Shown here: in pieces, positions 8,392 to 16,588 of the stretch | How positions within the stretch are numbered: position 1 is the stretch's first letter | Layout: every line of letters starts with the position of its first letter | DNA from: VFJQ01 sp044226525 | GTDB lineage: Bacteria; Verrucomicrobiota; Verrucomicrobiia; Chthoniobacterales; Chthoniobacteraceae | Length of the DNA stretch: 64,000 nt | Direction of reading: 5' to 3' | Assembly (NCBI GenBank): GCA_044226525.1 | Contig: JBGAGV010000002.1 | Coordinates: 434,001-498,000 of the forward strand | The notes under the pieces: model-generated | What the model saw: the letters and a program-made list of their open reading frames with translations, nothing else | What the model was told of the DNA's origin: nothing | Database searches by the model: none | Position numbers and translations under genes: made by a program

Positions 8392-8439
8392 ACACACAGG
8401 CAGGGAGTCAGGTCTTGACGCCCCTGAAGGAAGCTCCTA

Positions 8440-8493
8440 GCTTGGGGCCAAATCTCCGGCACCAAGAAAGTGGGCCCCAAGCCCGCTTTTTTT
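8440..8493 (+). terminator. intrinsic-terminator-like hairpin in the nusA leader (putative attenuator)
   Basis: GCTTGGGGCC (8440-8449) pairs perfectly with GGCCCCAAGC (8473-8482), followed within 4 nt by seven T (8487-8493). As the upstream gene is on the other strand, this can only act on transcripts entering nusA. An alternative pairing of GCCCC (8420-8424) with GGGGC (8444-8448) would disrupt the stem and could serve as antiterminator. The arrangement suggests attenuation of the nusA-infB operon, perhaps autoregulated by NusA. Confidence 0.6.
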
Positions 8494-8519
8494 GTCTCTG
8501 GAGACTTCGCCCATTTTAT

Positions 8520-9785
8520 ATGAACGCAGAATTTATCGCCATGCTGGAACACCTCGAACGCGAGAGGGGCATCAAACGTGATGTCCTGATCGAAGCGGTC
8601 GAGACTGCTCTGGTGTCGGCGGCCAAGAAAGCCGTCGAAGCCGGGCGTGAACTGCGTTGCGTCATCGATCGCAAGACTGGGGCCATCAAGGCTTTTGCCA
8701 AGCTCATCGTAGTCGAGCGCGTGCAGAACAAGCACGACGAAGTGAGCCTCGTGGCCGCGCGCAAAATCAAGGCCGACGTCCAACTGGGCGAAGAAGTGGA
8801 GATCGAAGTGACGCCGAAGGACCTCGGGCGCATCGCCGCGCAGACCGCCAAGCAGGCGATCATGCAGCGCCTCCGCGCCGCCGAACGCGACATCATTCTC
8901 GACGAATACCGCGATCGCGCCGGTGAAATTGTCAATGGCACCGTGCGCCGCTTCGAACGCTCGGATGTGATCGTCGATCTCGGCAAGGCTGAGGCGGTGC
9001 TGCCAAATCGTGAGCGCGTCCAGACTGAAGATTACGCGATCGGTGACCGCATCCGCGCTTACGTTGTGGCCGTGGAAAACGGCTCCCGCGGGCCGCAGAT
9101 CATTCTTTCCCGCAGCCACCCGAATTTCGTCCGCCGCCTCTTCGAGACGGAGGTCAACGAAATCGCCGACCGCACCGTGGAGATCAAGGGCATCGCCCGC
9201 GAACCCGGCTACCGCACCAAGGTCGCCGTGTGGAGCGGCAATGAGAAGGTCGATCCGGTGGGCGCCTGCGTGGGCATGAAAGGTTCTCGCGTAAAGAATA
9301 TCGTCCGCGAACTGAACAACGAAAAAGTCGATATCATCCGCTGGAGTCCGGACCTGCGCGAGTTTGCGCAGGAGGCGCTTAAGCCGGCCAAGATCAAGTC
9401 GGTCGTGGTGGACGACAGCGGTCGCCGCATTCTAATCAAGGTGGACGAAGATCAGCTCTCGCTCGCCATCGGCAAGCGCGGGCAGAATGTTCGTCTCACC
9501 GACAAGCTCACCGGCTACAAGACGGTCATCGAACGCGACGAGACCGCCCGGGAAGAGTTCGAAAACAAGAAGGGCGCCGCCGCTCACTCGATGGCCGATT
9601 CCCTCGGCATCACCGAGGAAGAGACGGCCGCGCTCGTCGGCTCCGGCATGAACTCGATCGAAGTCATCGCCACTGGCGCCGAAGCCAGCGACATTGCGGG
9701 AATCCTCGGCTGCGACGAGGACAAAGCCGCGAAAATTTTTGCCGCAGCGCAGGCGGCCTACCGCAAGACCAATGGCTCCGCTTAG
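8520..9785 (+). CDS. nusA: transcription termination/antitermination factor NusA
   Basis: Binds RNA polymerase and nascent RNA to modulate pausing, termination and antitermination. The 421-aa protein has the NusA N-terminal polymerase-binding domain (1 to about 125), an S1 domain (about 135-200), two KH domains (one with ACVGMKGSRVKNIVREL, one with LAIGKRGQNVRLTDKLTGY) and an acidic C-terminal extension with helix-hairpin-like repeats. The ATG at 8520 matches the family start; the frame is open back to 8415 but that part is the leader hairpin. The usual first gene of this operon, rimP, is not upstream. Infb follows 29 bp downstream. Confidence 0.96.
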   Translation: MNAEFIAMLEHLERERGIKRDVLIEAVETALVSAAKKAVEAGRELRCVIDRKTGAIKAFAKLIVVERVQNKHDEVSLVAARKIKADVQLGEEVEIEVTPKDLGRIAAQTAKQAIMQRLRAAERDIILDEYRDRAGEIVNGTVRRFERSDVIVDLGKAEAVLPNRERVQTEDYAIGDRIRAYVVAVENGSRGPQIILSRSHPNFVRRLFETEVNEIADRTVEIKGIAREPGYRTKVAVWSGNEKVDPVGACVGMKGSRVKNIVRELNNEKVDIIRWSPDLREFAQEALKPAKIKSVVVDDSGRRILIKVDEDQLSLAIGKRGQNVRLTDKLTGYKTVIERDETAREEFENKKGAAAHSMADSLGITEEETAALVGSGMNSIEVIATGAEASDIAGILGCDEDKAAKIFAAAQAAYRKTNGSA

Positions 9786-9814
9786 TCGTGCCATGAAAAC
9801 CTCGGAACGCCTCG

Positions 9815-12043
9815 ATGCCCACCAAAGCTACCAGCAAGACCACTCCCAAGAAAACCGACGCCGACGCTAACACCGGCGCCAAGCCCGCGAAGAAACCCGC
9901 CGACAAAGGCGCGGTCGCCGGCCCGGTTAAATCGCTGATTCCCAAGATCACCGCGCGCAAGCCCGAGCCGAAGCCGGCTGAGCCCGCGCCTGAGCCGTCG
10001 CCCGCTCCGAAGGAGCCGCCGAAACCGAAGGAGGCGCTCGATCTCCTCGCCGAAAAGCCGAAGCGCGTTCGCAAGGAGTCCGCCGAAGCACCCAAGTCCC
10101 TTTTCGTCCCGATCTCGCGGATTATGGAGGAGCAGAAAGCTCCCCCGACACCGCCTCCTGCTCCCGTCGCTCCGGCGGCGCCGGCACCGGAAGGCGCCGA
10201 GATCATCGAGGAAGACGGCAAGAAGATCATCCATCTCAAGCCACCGATCATCGTCAAGGACCTCGTCGCGGCGATGAATCTGAAGGCCTTTCAGGTCATG
10301 AAAGACCTGATGGACCTCGGCATTTTCGCCAACCCAAACCTCACGATCGAGGCCGACATTGCCTCGAAGATTTGCGAAAAGCACGGCTTCGTTTTCGAAA
10401 AGGAAAAGCGCCAGAAGGGCGAAGGCGTTCACAAGGTCGAAACGAAAGTCGAGCTACCGCCCGCTCCGCCCACCAAGCCCGAAGAGGTCAAGGCGGCGGT
10501 GAAGGAAGAGGAGAAGAAGGACAAGCCGTCCGAGTTCAAACTCCGCGCCCCGATTGTCACCTTCATGGGTCATGTCGATCACGGCAAGACCACCCTCATG
10601 GACGCGATCCGCAAGGCGCGCGTCGCCGCGGGTGAAGCCGGCGGCATCACGCAGCACATCGGCGCCTATTCGGTCGAGTATAACAAGCAGCGCATTACCT
10701 TCCTCGACACCCCCGGTCATGCCGCCTTCACGGCCATGCGGGCACGCGGTGCGAACGTCACCGATATCGTCGTGCTCATCGTCGCGGCGGATGACGGTAT
10801 CATGCCTCAGACGATTGAGGCGATTAACCACGCCAAGGCAGCCAACGTAAAGATGATCGTGGCGATCACGAAAATCGACGCCCCCGGCGCCAACGTAGAC
10901 CGCGTGAAAGGGCAGCTTCAGGACCGTGGTTTGCAGCCCGAAGATTGGGGCGGCGAAATCGGCGTGTGCCCGGTTTCTGCCATCAAGAATATCGGCGTCT
11001 CCGATCTGCTCGATCGCATTCAGCTCGAAGCGGAAATCATGGAGATCAAGGCCACCGAGAGCGGTCCGGCGCGCGCCACCGTCATTGAAGCGCAGATCGA
11101 ACAAGGCCGCGGCCCCACCGCTACGCTCATCGTCCGCAGCGGCACGCTGAAGACCGGCGACGCCTTCATTTGCGGCAACTTCGACGGCAAGGTCAAAGGC
11201 CTGCTCGACGATTACAACAAGCCGATGAAATCCGCTGGCCCCAGCACCCCATGCAAGGTGCTCGGTTTTGCCGGTCTGCCGGATGCTGGCGACGAACTCG
11301 TGGTCCTCAAGAACGACCGCGAAGCGAAGCAACTCGCCGCCGAGCGCCAGGCCGAATTGCGCATGCAGAAGCTGGCCACGCCACAGCGCGCCACGCTCGA
11401 GAATCTTTTCGAATCCATCGCCGCCGGCCAGCGCCCCACCCTCAAGGTCGTGGTCAAAGCCGATGTGCAGGGATCCATCGAAGCCATTGAAAGCTCGCTC
11501 GACCAGATCGAGAGCAAGAAAGTCGATCTCGACTTCGTCCACACTGCCGTCGGTCCGATCAGCGAAAACGACGTGCTCCTCGCCACCGCGTCGAATGCCG
11601 TCATCATCGGCTTCAACGTGAAGGTCGAAAACGTCGCGGCCACCACCGCCAAGCGCGAAGGCGTGCAGATCAAGCTCTTCTCGATCATCTACGAACTCAT
11701 CGACCAGGTGAAGGAAGCCATGGCGGGCTTGCTCGAACCCGAGACCCGCGAACAGGTCATCGGCCACGCCGAGGTGAAGAAAGTATTCGATCTGACCAAG
11801 GGCAAGGTCGCCGGTTGCGCCGTTACCGATGGTCGCATGCAGCGCACCGCCCGTGCTCGCGTCACCCGCGGTCGCACGCCGATCTACGACGGCGGGTTCC
11901 ACACGCTGCGCCGCTTCCAGGACGACGTGAAGGAAGTCCGCAGTGGCATGGAATGCGGCATCAAGTTGGGCGAATTCAACGACTACGAAGTCGGCGACAT
12001 CATCGAGTGCTACCTGCTCGAAAAAGTCCCGCAGAAGCTGTAG
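9815..12043 (+). CDS. infB: translation initiation factor IF-2
   Basis: GTPase that delivers fMet-tRNA to the 30S subunit and promotes subunit joining. The 742-aa product starts with a Lys/Pro/Ala-rich variable region (about 1-140), then an IF2_N domain (about 145-205), a charged linker and the G domain: G1 GHVDHGKT (252-259), G3 DTPGHAAF, and a G4 with Thr in place of the usual Asn (TKID). Beta-barrel domain II, the IF2 domain III and the C-terminal fMet-tRNA-binding domain follow. It is shorter than E. coli IF2 (890 aa), mostly in the N-terminal region. It lies in the conserved nusA-infB-rbfA order. Confidence 0.97.
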   Translation: MPTKATSKTTPKKTDADANTGAKPAKKPADKGAVAGPVKSLIPKITARKPEPKPAEPAPEPSPAPKEPPKPKEALDLLAEKPKRVRKESAEAPKSLFVPISRIMEEQKAPPTPPPAPVAPAAPAPEGAEIIEEDGKKIIHLKPPIIVKDLVAAMNLKAFQVMKDLMDLGIFANPNLTIEADIASKICEKHGFVFEKEKRQKGEGVHKVETKVELPPAPPTKPEEVKAAVKEEEKKDKPSEFKLRAPIVTFMGHVDHGKTTLMDAIRKARVAAGEAGGITQHIGAYSVEYNKQRITFLDTPGHAAFTAMRARGANVTDIVVLIVAADDGIMPQTIEAINHAKAANVKMIVAITKIDAPGANVDRVKGQLQDRGLQPEDWGGEIGVCPVSAIKNIGVSDLLDRIQLEAEIMEIKATESGPARATVIEAQIEQGRGPTATLIVRSGTLKTGDAFICGNFDGKVKGLLDDYNKPMKSAGPSTPCKVLGFAGLPDAGDELVVLKNDREAKQLAAERQAELRMQKLATPQRATLENLFESIAAGQRPTLKVVVKADVQGSIEAIESSLDQIESKKVDLDFVHTAVGPISENDVLLATASNAVIIGFNVKVENVAATTAKREGVQIKLFSIIYELIDQVKEAMAGLLEPETREQVIGHAEVKKVFDLTKGKVAGCAVTDGRMQRTARARVTRGRTPIYDGGFHTLRRFQDDVKEVRSGMECGIKLGEFNDYEVGDIIECYLLEKVPQKL

Positions 12044-12051
12044 GGCGTCAG

Positions 12052-12132
12052 GTTGATGGCTGATGGTGGATGGTTGATGGCCGCGCCATCGCCGTCACCA
12101 TCCCTGTCAACCATCTACCATCCACCATCAAC
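12052..12132. repeat. long imperfect inverted repeat of GATGG units
   Basis: Between infB and rbfA, 12052-12078 and 12106-12132 are inverted copies of a 27-nt sequence with about four mismatches. Each arm is built from GATGG/GTTGATGG units, and a GC-rich loop separates them. The transcript would form a long hairpin just before the rbfA GTG start. It resembles intergenic repetitive hairpins rather than a terminator (no U-tract) and could affect rbfA translation or mRNA stability. Confidence 0.7.
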
Positions 12133-12137
12133 TCCTC

Positions 12138-12548
12138 GTGAAGAATCGTCTCGATCGCGTTAACGAACTCATCAAGCGGGAGCTCGACACGCTTATCCGG
12201 CGCGAAGTCGCGCAAATGCCGGGCAAGCTTGTGACGGTGCGCGAAATCGAAACGTCGCCCGATCTCAAGCACGCCACCGCGTGGATGAGCATCCTCGGCT
12301 CCAAGGAGGATCAATACGCCTCCATGGCGATCCTGCACGCACATCGCAAGCAACTACAGTCGCTGCTTTCCAAACGCGTCGTGCTGAAATTCACCCCGCA
12401 GATCCACTTCAAGCTCGATGAAACCGGCGTGCGCGGCGACCGGGTGCTCACCATTCTGAGCGAACTGAACCTGTCCGAGCCCAAGCCTGGCGAGCTCGCC
12501 CCCGATGCGGAGACCGAGACCGACACCGACGCCGATGACCGCTGTTAA
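12138..12548 (+). CDS. rbfA: 30S ribosome-binding factor A
   Basis: Assists late maturation of the 30S subunit and 16S rRNA 5'-end processing. The 136-aa product matches RbfA: an N-terminal helix (RLDRVNELIKRELDTLIRRE), the KH-like core with VREIETSPDLKHATAWMSIL, and HFKLDETGVRGDRVLTILSEL near the end of the fold, then an acidic Asp/Glu/Thr tail. It uses a GTG start at 12138, right after the GATGG inverted repeat. It overlaps the next gene by 14 bp. Order infB-rbfA-nrnA-truB-ribF is conserved in many bacteria. Confidence 0.93.
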   Translation: MKNRLDRVNELIKRELDTLIRREVAQMPGKLVTVREIETSPDLKHATAWMSILGSKEDQYASMAILHAHRKQLQSLLSKRVVLKFTPQIHFKLDETGVRGDRVLTILSELNLSEPKPGELAPDAETETDTDADDRC

Positions 12549-13527
12549 TAGTCCCCTCGCCGATATCGCCGAGGTGCTCCGCACCAGGCAGCGTTTCGTC
12601 GTCATGTCGCACGTCCGGCCCGATGGCGACGCGCTCGGCTGCACCATCGCGATGGCCCTTTGCCTCAAGCAACTCGGCAAGGATGTGACTGCTTGGAACG
12701 AGGATGGCGTCCTGGAAAAATTCCGCTATCTGCCCGGCTGGGAGATCGTCTCGCAACCACCGGCGGAGCCACAGGCCTTCGACGTTGCCATCGTGCTCGA
12801 CACCAGCGTGCAGGATCGCACCGGCAGTTGCCTGCCTGCGGTGAAACACGCCGACGTGTGGATCAACATCGATCATCACGTCACCAATCCCCGCTTCGGC
12901 GACCTCGTGCATATCGACCCGTCATCGCCTGCCACCGGGCAGATTCTCTACGAGCTGTTCCATGGCTGCGGGCTGCCGCTCACTTACGAAATGGCCGACA
13001 ACCTTTACGTCGCCATCAGCACCGACACCGGCAGCTTCCAATACGCCGGCACCACCGCGCGCACCTACGAGATCGGCGCTGATCTGATCCGCGCTGGAGT
13101 GAACGTCGCCGATCTTTCGCGCAAGATGTATGAGAACTATCCGCGCCGCCGGCTCGAGCTGCTGCGCACGTTGCTCAATACGTTGCGTTTCACCAGCCAC
13201 GACGTGTGCGCCAGCGTGAGTCTTACCATGGCGATGGCCACCGAACTCGGCGTGCTGCCCGAGGACAACGAAGGCCTCATCGACCACATCCGCTCCATCC
13301 AGGGCGTGCAGGTCGCTGCGTTTTTCGAGGAACTGCCCGAAGGCAAGGTGCGCCTCAGCCTGCGCTCTAAAGACGAGCGCTTCAACGCCAGCGCTCTCTG
13401 CGGCCAGTTCGGCGGCGGTGGACATCCCCTCGCTGCTGGTGCGCGCATCAAAGGTCCGCTCGACGAGGTGCAGGAGCGTGTCCTGACCGCGATCGACACG
13501 GCGCTGGCGGCGGCCAAGTCTCGCTGA
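12535..13527 (+). CDS. nrnA: DHH-family phosphoesterase, NrnA-like oligoribonuclease/pAp phosphatase
   Basis: Predicted Mn2+-dependent phosphoesterase that degrades nanoRNAs and may dephosphorylate 3',5'-pAp. The 330-aa product shows DHH domain motifs SHVRPDGDALG (motif I), LDTS (II), INIDHHVTN (III, the DHH motif) and STDTGSF (IV), then a C-terminal DHHA1 domain with GGGGHPLAAG for substrate binding. The start at 12535 places motif I at the usual distance and overlaps rbfA by 14 bp; the open frame begins 10 codons earlier. Position between rbfA and truB is the classic nrnA context. Confidence 0.92.
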   Translation: MTAVNSPLADIAEVLRTRQRFVVMSHVRPDGDALGCTIAMALCLKQLGKDVTAWNEDGVLEKFRYLPGWEIVSQPPAEPQAFDVAIVLDTSVQDRTGSCLPAVKHADVWINIDHHVTNPRFGDLVHIDPSSPATGQILYELFHGCGLPLTYEMADNLYVAISTDTGSFQYAGTTARTYEIGADLIRAGVNVADLSRKMYENYPRRRLELLRTLLNTLRFTSHDVCASVSLTMAMATELGVLPEDNEGLIDHIRSIQGVQVAAFFEELPEGKVRLSLRSKDERFNASALCGQFGGGGHPLAAGARIKGPLDEVQERVLTAIDTALAAAKSR

Positions 13528-13549
13528 TTTTCCCTGCTCCCTTTTTTGC

Positions 13550-14272
13550 ATGACTTATTCGGATAACCTCGACGGTGTTCTCCTTGTGGACAAAGCGACC
13601 GGAATGACTTCGCACGATGTCGTCGCCATCACGCGCCGTCGGCTCAATACCAAGAAAGTCGGCCACTGCGGCACCCTCGATCCGCTCGCGACCGGCCTGC
13701 TCATCGTCGTCATCGGACGCGGCACAAAAATCCAGGATCTCCTCATGGCCGAGGACAAGGAATACGTCGGCACGATGAAGCTTGGCGAGATCACCGACAG
13801 CCAGGACGCCGATGGTGAGATCACCGAAACGCGCCCCGTTCCCGATCTCACGCACGAGCAGATCGACACCGCCTTCCAGAAATTCCTCGGCGATTTCTAC
13901 CAGACGCCGCCGATGGTCAGCGCCATCAAGAAGGAAGGCGTGCCGCTCTACAAGCTCGCGCGGCAGGGCAAGACCGTCGAACGGGAGCCGCGCTTCGTGC
14001 ACGTGTTCGGCTATGAAATCCTCGCGGTGCGCCTCCCCGAGATCGATTTCCGCGTGACCTGCTCGAAAGGATTCTACGTGCGGACTTACGCGCACGATAT
14101 CGGCCAGGATCTCGGCTGCGGCGCGCATCTCAAGAGCCTGCGCCGCACGAAGAGCGGGCGCTTTACGCTCGACCTTGCCGTCACCGTTCCGGAACTCAAG
14201 GACGGCGACCCGGCGGTGGTAAAGTCGAAGATTCTCGATCTCCCCACTGTCTCGCGCATGCGGGGGGCATGA
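13550..14272 (+). CDS. truB: tRNA pseudouridine(55) synthase TruB
   Basis: Converts U55 of the tRNA T-loop to pseudouridine. The 240-aa product carries the family's catalytic motif HCGTLDPLATG, with the nucleophile Asp44, an N-terminal GVLLVDKATGMTSHDVV segment and the later QTPPMVSAIKKEGVPLY and RVTCSKGFYVRTYAHDIG motifs. It is shorter than E. coli TruB (314 aa) and ends soon after the catalytic domain, so the C-terminal PUA-like extension appears to be missing, as in several other bacterial TruBs. It sits 22 bp after the nrnA-like gene; a hairpin-rich 202-bp spacer separates it from ribF. Confidence 0.95.
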   Translation: MTYSDNLDGVLLVDKATGMTSHDVVAITRRRLNTKKVGHCGTLDPLATGLLIVVIGRGTKIQDLLMAEDKEYVGTMKLGEITDSQDADGEITETRPVPDLTHEQIDTAFQKFLGDFYQTPPMVSAIKKEGVPLYKLARQGKTVEREPRFVHVFGYEILAVRLPEIDFRVTCSKGFYVRTYAHDIGQDLGCGAHLKSLRRTKSGRFTLDLAVTVPELKDGDPAVVKSKILDLPTVSRMRGA

Positions 14273-14305
14273 GGGGCGCGCGCCAATCCGGGACTTCCGG
14301 GGAGC

Positions 14306-14458
14306 ACAGGCTGCCAGCCTGTTGTCTTTGGCTGCCAGCCAAAGACACTTTACTGGGCGTAGCCCAGCCTTTCCGCGTGCGGCTCCACTTTGAGGTTCGC
14401 GCTACCGCCCAAATCGGTGTTCCCAGCTCGCAGCCGGAAGCAACAGGCTGGCTGCCTG
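14306..14458. repeat. cluster of four short hairpins between truB and ribF
   Basis: Four small inverted repeats lie in the spacer: ACAGGCT/AGCCTGT (14306-14322), GTCTTTGGCT/AGCCAAAGAC (14324-14346), CTGGGC/GCCCAG (14353-14367), and CAGGC/GCCTG (14444-14458). The first three have 3-nt loops and follow each other almost without gap. The first two share the core GGCTGCCAGCC. They look like a REP-type intergenic element; no coding sequence or U-tract is present. Confidence 0.7.
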
Positions 14459-14474
14459 CCCTCCCCATCCCATA

Positions 14475-15419
14475 ATGAGCCCCTTTTCCCAGCTCGACGA
14501 TCTCCACCAGATCTCCGGTCCGGTCGTGCTCGCCATCGGCGTCTTCGACGGTGTGCATCTCGGCCACCGCGCCGTCATCGAGCGAGCCCTCACCGATGCG
14601 CGCACCCTCAGCGGAACTGCGGTGGTCGTCACTTTCGACCCTCATCCTGCCCGCGTGTTGCGGCCGGACAAAGCCCCACGGCTGCTCACCTCGACCGCGC
14701 ACAAGCTTCGCATTATTCATTCGCTCGGGGCCACGCACATCCTCGCCTTTCCCTTCACCGCAGAGTTCGCAGCAACAGAGCCCGCAGACTTCATTCGAGG
14801 TCTCGCCGCTGCCTGCTCGCTCCGCGAAATCTGTGTTGGCCACGAGTGGGCTTTCGGCAAAGGCCGCGCTGGCAATCTCGCCTTGCTGGATCGGCTCGGT
14901 CATCAACTTGGGTTTGAAGAAGTGGGCGTGCCCGCCGTCGAGCTAGATGGCGAAGTGGTCAGCAGCACCGCCATCCGCGCGGCGATCGAATCCGGCAACC
15001 TGGCCAAAGCCAGGCAACTCCTCGGCCGGGATTATTCCATCCTCGGCACCGTGAAACGCGGTGACCAGCTCGGCCGCCAGCTCGGCTTTCCCACCGCCAA
15101 CCTCGCCGCGCACAACGAACAATTCCCGCCCAACGGCGTTTATGCCGTCGATGCCTTGATCGGCGGCAGCCTGCACCGCGCTGTCGCCAACATCGGCGTG
15201 CGCCCCACCATTGCCCACGCCACGGGTGAGCGCCTCCTCGAAGTCCACGTGCTCGACTTCTGCGAGGATCTCTACGACTCCGATATGGAAATCGTCTTTC
15301 GCCGTTTCCTGCGGTCCGAGCAGAAGTTTCCCTCGCTCGACGCCCTTCGCACACAGATCGCCGCCGACGTGGAGAATGCGCGGCAGGACCAAAAAGAGGA
15401 AGGATCCATCGCCCGGTGA
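14475..15419 (+). CDS. ribF: bifunctional riboflavin kinase/FAD synthetase
   Basis: Phosphorylates riboflavin to FMN and adenylylates FMN to FAD. The 314-aa product has an N-terminal nucleotidyltransferase domain (GVFDGVHLGHRAVIERAL, VVTFDPHP, and the STAIRAAI segment) and a C-terminal riboflavin kinase domain (about 185-310) with LGTVKRGDQLGRQLGFPTAN, whose PTAN contacts Mg-ATP. Length matches bacterial RibF. It continues the conserved truB-ribF order, but the hairpin cluster in between may carry a processing site or local promoter. Confidence 0.95.
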   Translation: MSPFSQLDDLHQISGPVVLAIGVFDGVHLGHRAVIERALTDARTLSGTAVVVTFDPHPARVLRPDKAPRLLTSTAHKLRIIHSLGATHILAFPFTAEFAATEPADFIRGLAAACSLREICVGHEWAFGKGRAGNLALLDRLGHQLGFEEVGVPAVELDGEVVSSTAIRAAIESGNLAKARQLLGRDYSILGTVKRGDQLGRQLGFPTANLAAHNEQFPPNGVYAVDALIGGSLHRAVANIGVRPTIAHATGERLLEVHVLDFCEDLYDSDMEIVFRRFLRSEQKFPSLDALRTQIAADVENARQDQKEEGSIAR

Positions 15420-15500
15420 CACTTCTCTGCTTGCTTAAACCGCCTCCCTTGCGTTTGCTACGCGCTCAAGTCGGCGCCCTTCGCTGACACATTACCCGGA

Positions 15501-16409
15501 ATGGGAGCCAAGCTTTTTGTTCAACCAGCTCAAGGAGAGCCGTTCGACGTTTCGATCGGCAACACCGCCACGATTGGGCGGACACGTGAGAATACCGTCT
15601 GCCTCAACAGCAGCCCCCTCGTCTCGCGGCAGCACGCCGTGCTCCGCTGCCACAACGGCTACCAGTATCAGATCATCGATCTCGGCAGCCGGAACGGCAC
15701 GTTCGTGAACGATCAACGCGTCGTCGTGCCGATGACGTTGAACAATGGCTCCCGTATCCGCATTGCGGACAACGTCATCACTTTCACCGAGGAAGCGCCC
15801 GATACCACCTCGGAACATCTGCAACTCACCGTCGCGGGTTCAGGCGTGCACCACGCCATCGTCACCCGCCCGGTCGCGCTGCTCGTGTGCGACATCCGCG
15901 GCTTCAGCTCGATGAGCGAGAAGACGCCGCCCAACGATGTCGCGCAGGTGCTCGGCGCGTGGTTCCGCGAGACGGGCAACCTCGTGACCGAGAGCAATGG
16001 CATCATCGATAAATTCATCGGCGACGCCATGCTTGCTTATTGGGGTAACGCGCACGACGCGCCCCTCGACTGTTCCGCGGCCTTCGATGCCGGACGCAAG
16101 ATGCTCGCGAAAGCGGCCGTGCGGACCTGGCCGGGCGGCGATCCCTTCCGCATCGCGGTGGCACTCCACTATGGCAGCGTCACCTGTAGTAATGTCGGCG
16201 TCGCGGCGGACCGCGATGCAACGATTATCGGCGATGCCGTCAACACTGTCTTCCGCCTCGAAGCGCTGTCGAAACAGCTCGGGCGATCCCTCGTTTTCTC
16301 GCAGGAATTCTCGGAACACCTGAGCCTCTCGGGCGATTTCGAAGACCACGGCGACCAGACGCTCAAAGGCAAGCAACAAGCGGTCCGCGTCTTTAGCCTG
16401 GCCGGGTGA
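15501..16409 (+). CDS. FHA-domain class III nucleotidyl (adenylate/guanylate) cyclase
   Basis: Predicted soluble cyclase making cAMP or cGMP. The 302-aa protein begins with a forkhead-associated domain (about 18-95) that retains the phospho-Thr-binding residues: IGRTREN, SRQH (42-45) and GSRNGTFV. A class III catalytic domain follows (about 122-300): metal-binding Asp131 (CDIRGFS), Lys171 and Asp175 (DKFIGDAM), and the Asn/Arg transition-state pair in GDAVNTVFRLEAL. Catalytic residues look intact. FHA placement suggests activation or localisation by a Ser/Thr kinase; none is adjacent. It stands between ribF and rnr with 81-bp and 179-bp gaps, so it is probably its own unit. Confidence 0.88.
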   Translation: MGAKLFVQPAQGEPFDVSIGNTATIGRTRENTVCLNSSPLVSRQHAVLRCHNGYQYQIIDLGSRNGTFVNDQRVVVPMTLNNGSRIRIADNVITFTEEAPDTTSEHLQLTVAGSGVHHAIVTRPVALLVCDIRGFSSMSEKTPPNDVAQVLGAWFRETGNLVTESNGIIDKFIGDAMLAYWGNAHDAPLDCSAAFDAGRKMLAKAAVRTWPGGDPFRIAVALHYGSVTCSNVGVAADRDATIIGDAVNTVFRLEALSKQLGRSLVFSQEFSEHLSLSGDFEDHGDQTLKGKQQAVRVFSLAG

Positions 16410-16588
16410 CCATCAACCACAACCGAGGCATCCGAGGGGTGGAATTTCTCGCGGATACCGGCGGGGGGCCGTCCCGTCCGGCTGCATGGGAAAGAGTGCA
16501 CTCTCGCAACATCGGACCATGAAACGAATTTAAGCGCACCGTTGCCAGGGGGCGCGACCATTTTAACAAAACAAGAAACAGATAGGAT

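Noticed and set aside
8415..8519. Upstream extension of nusA from the TTG at 8415
   Set aside because: The extension is encoded by the leader hairpin and U-tract, and NusA family members begin at the ATG at 8520.
8281..8519. Possible known riboswitch or tRNA in the nusA leader
   Set aside because: No match by eye to a cloverleaf or to a known riboswitch core; only the promoter and hairpin are supported.
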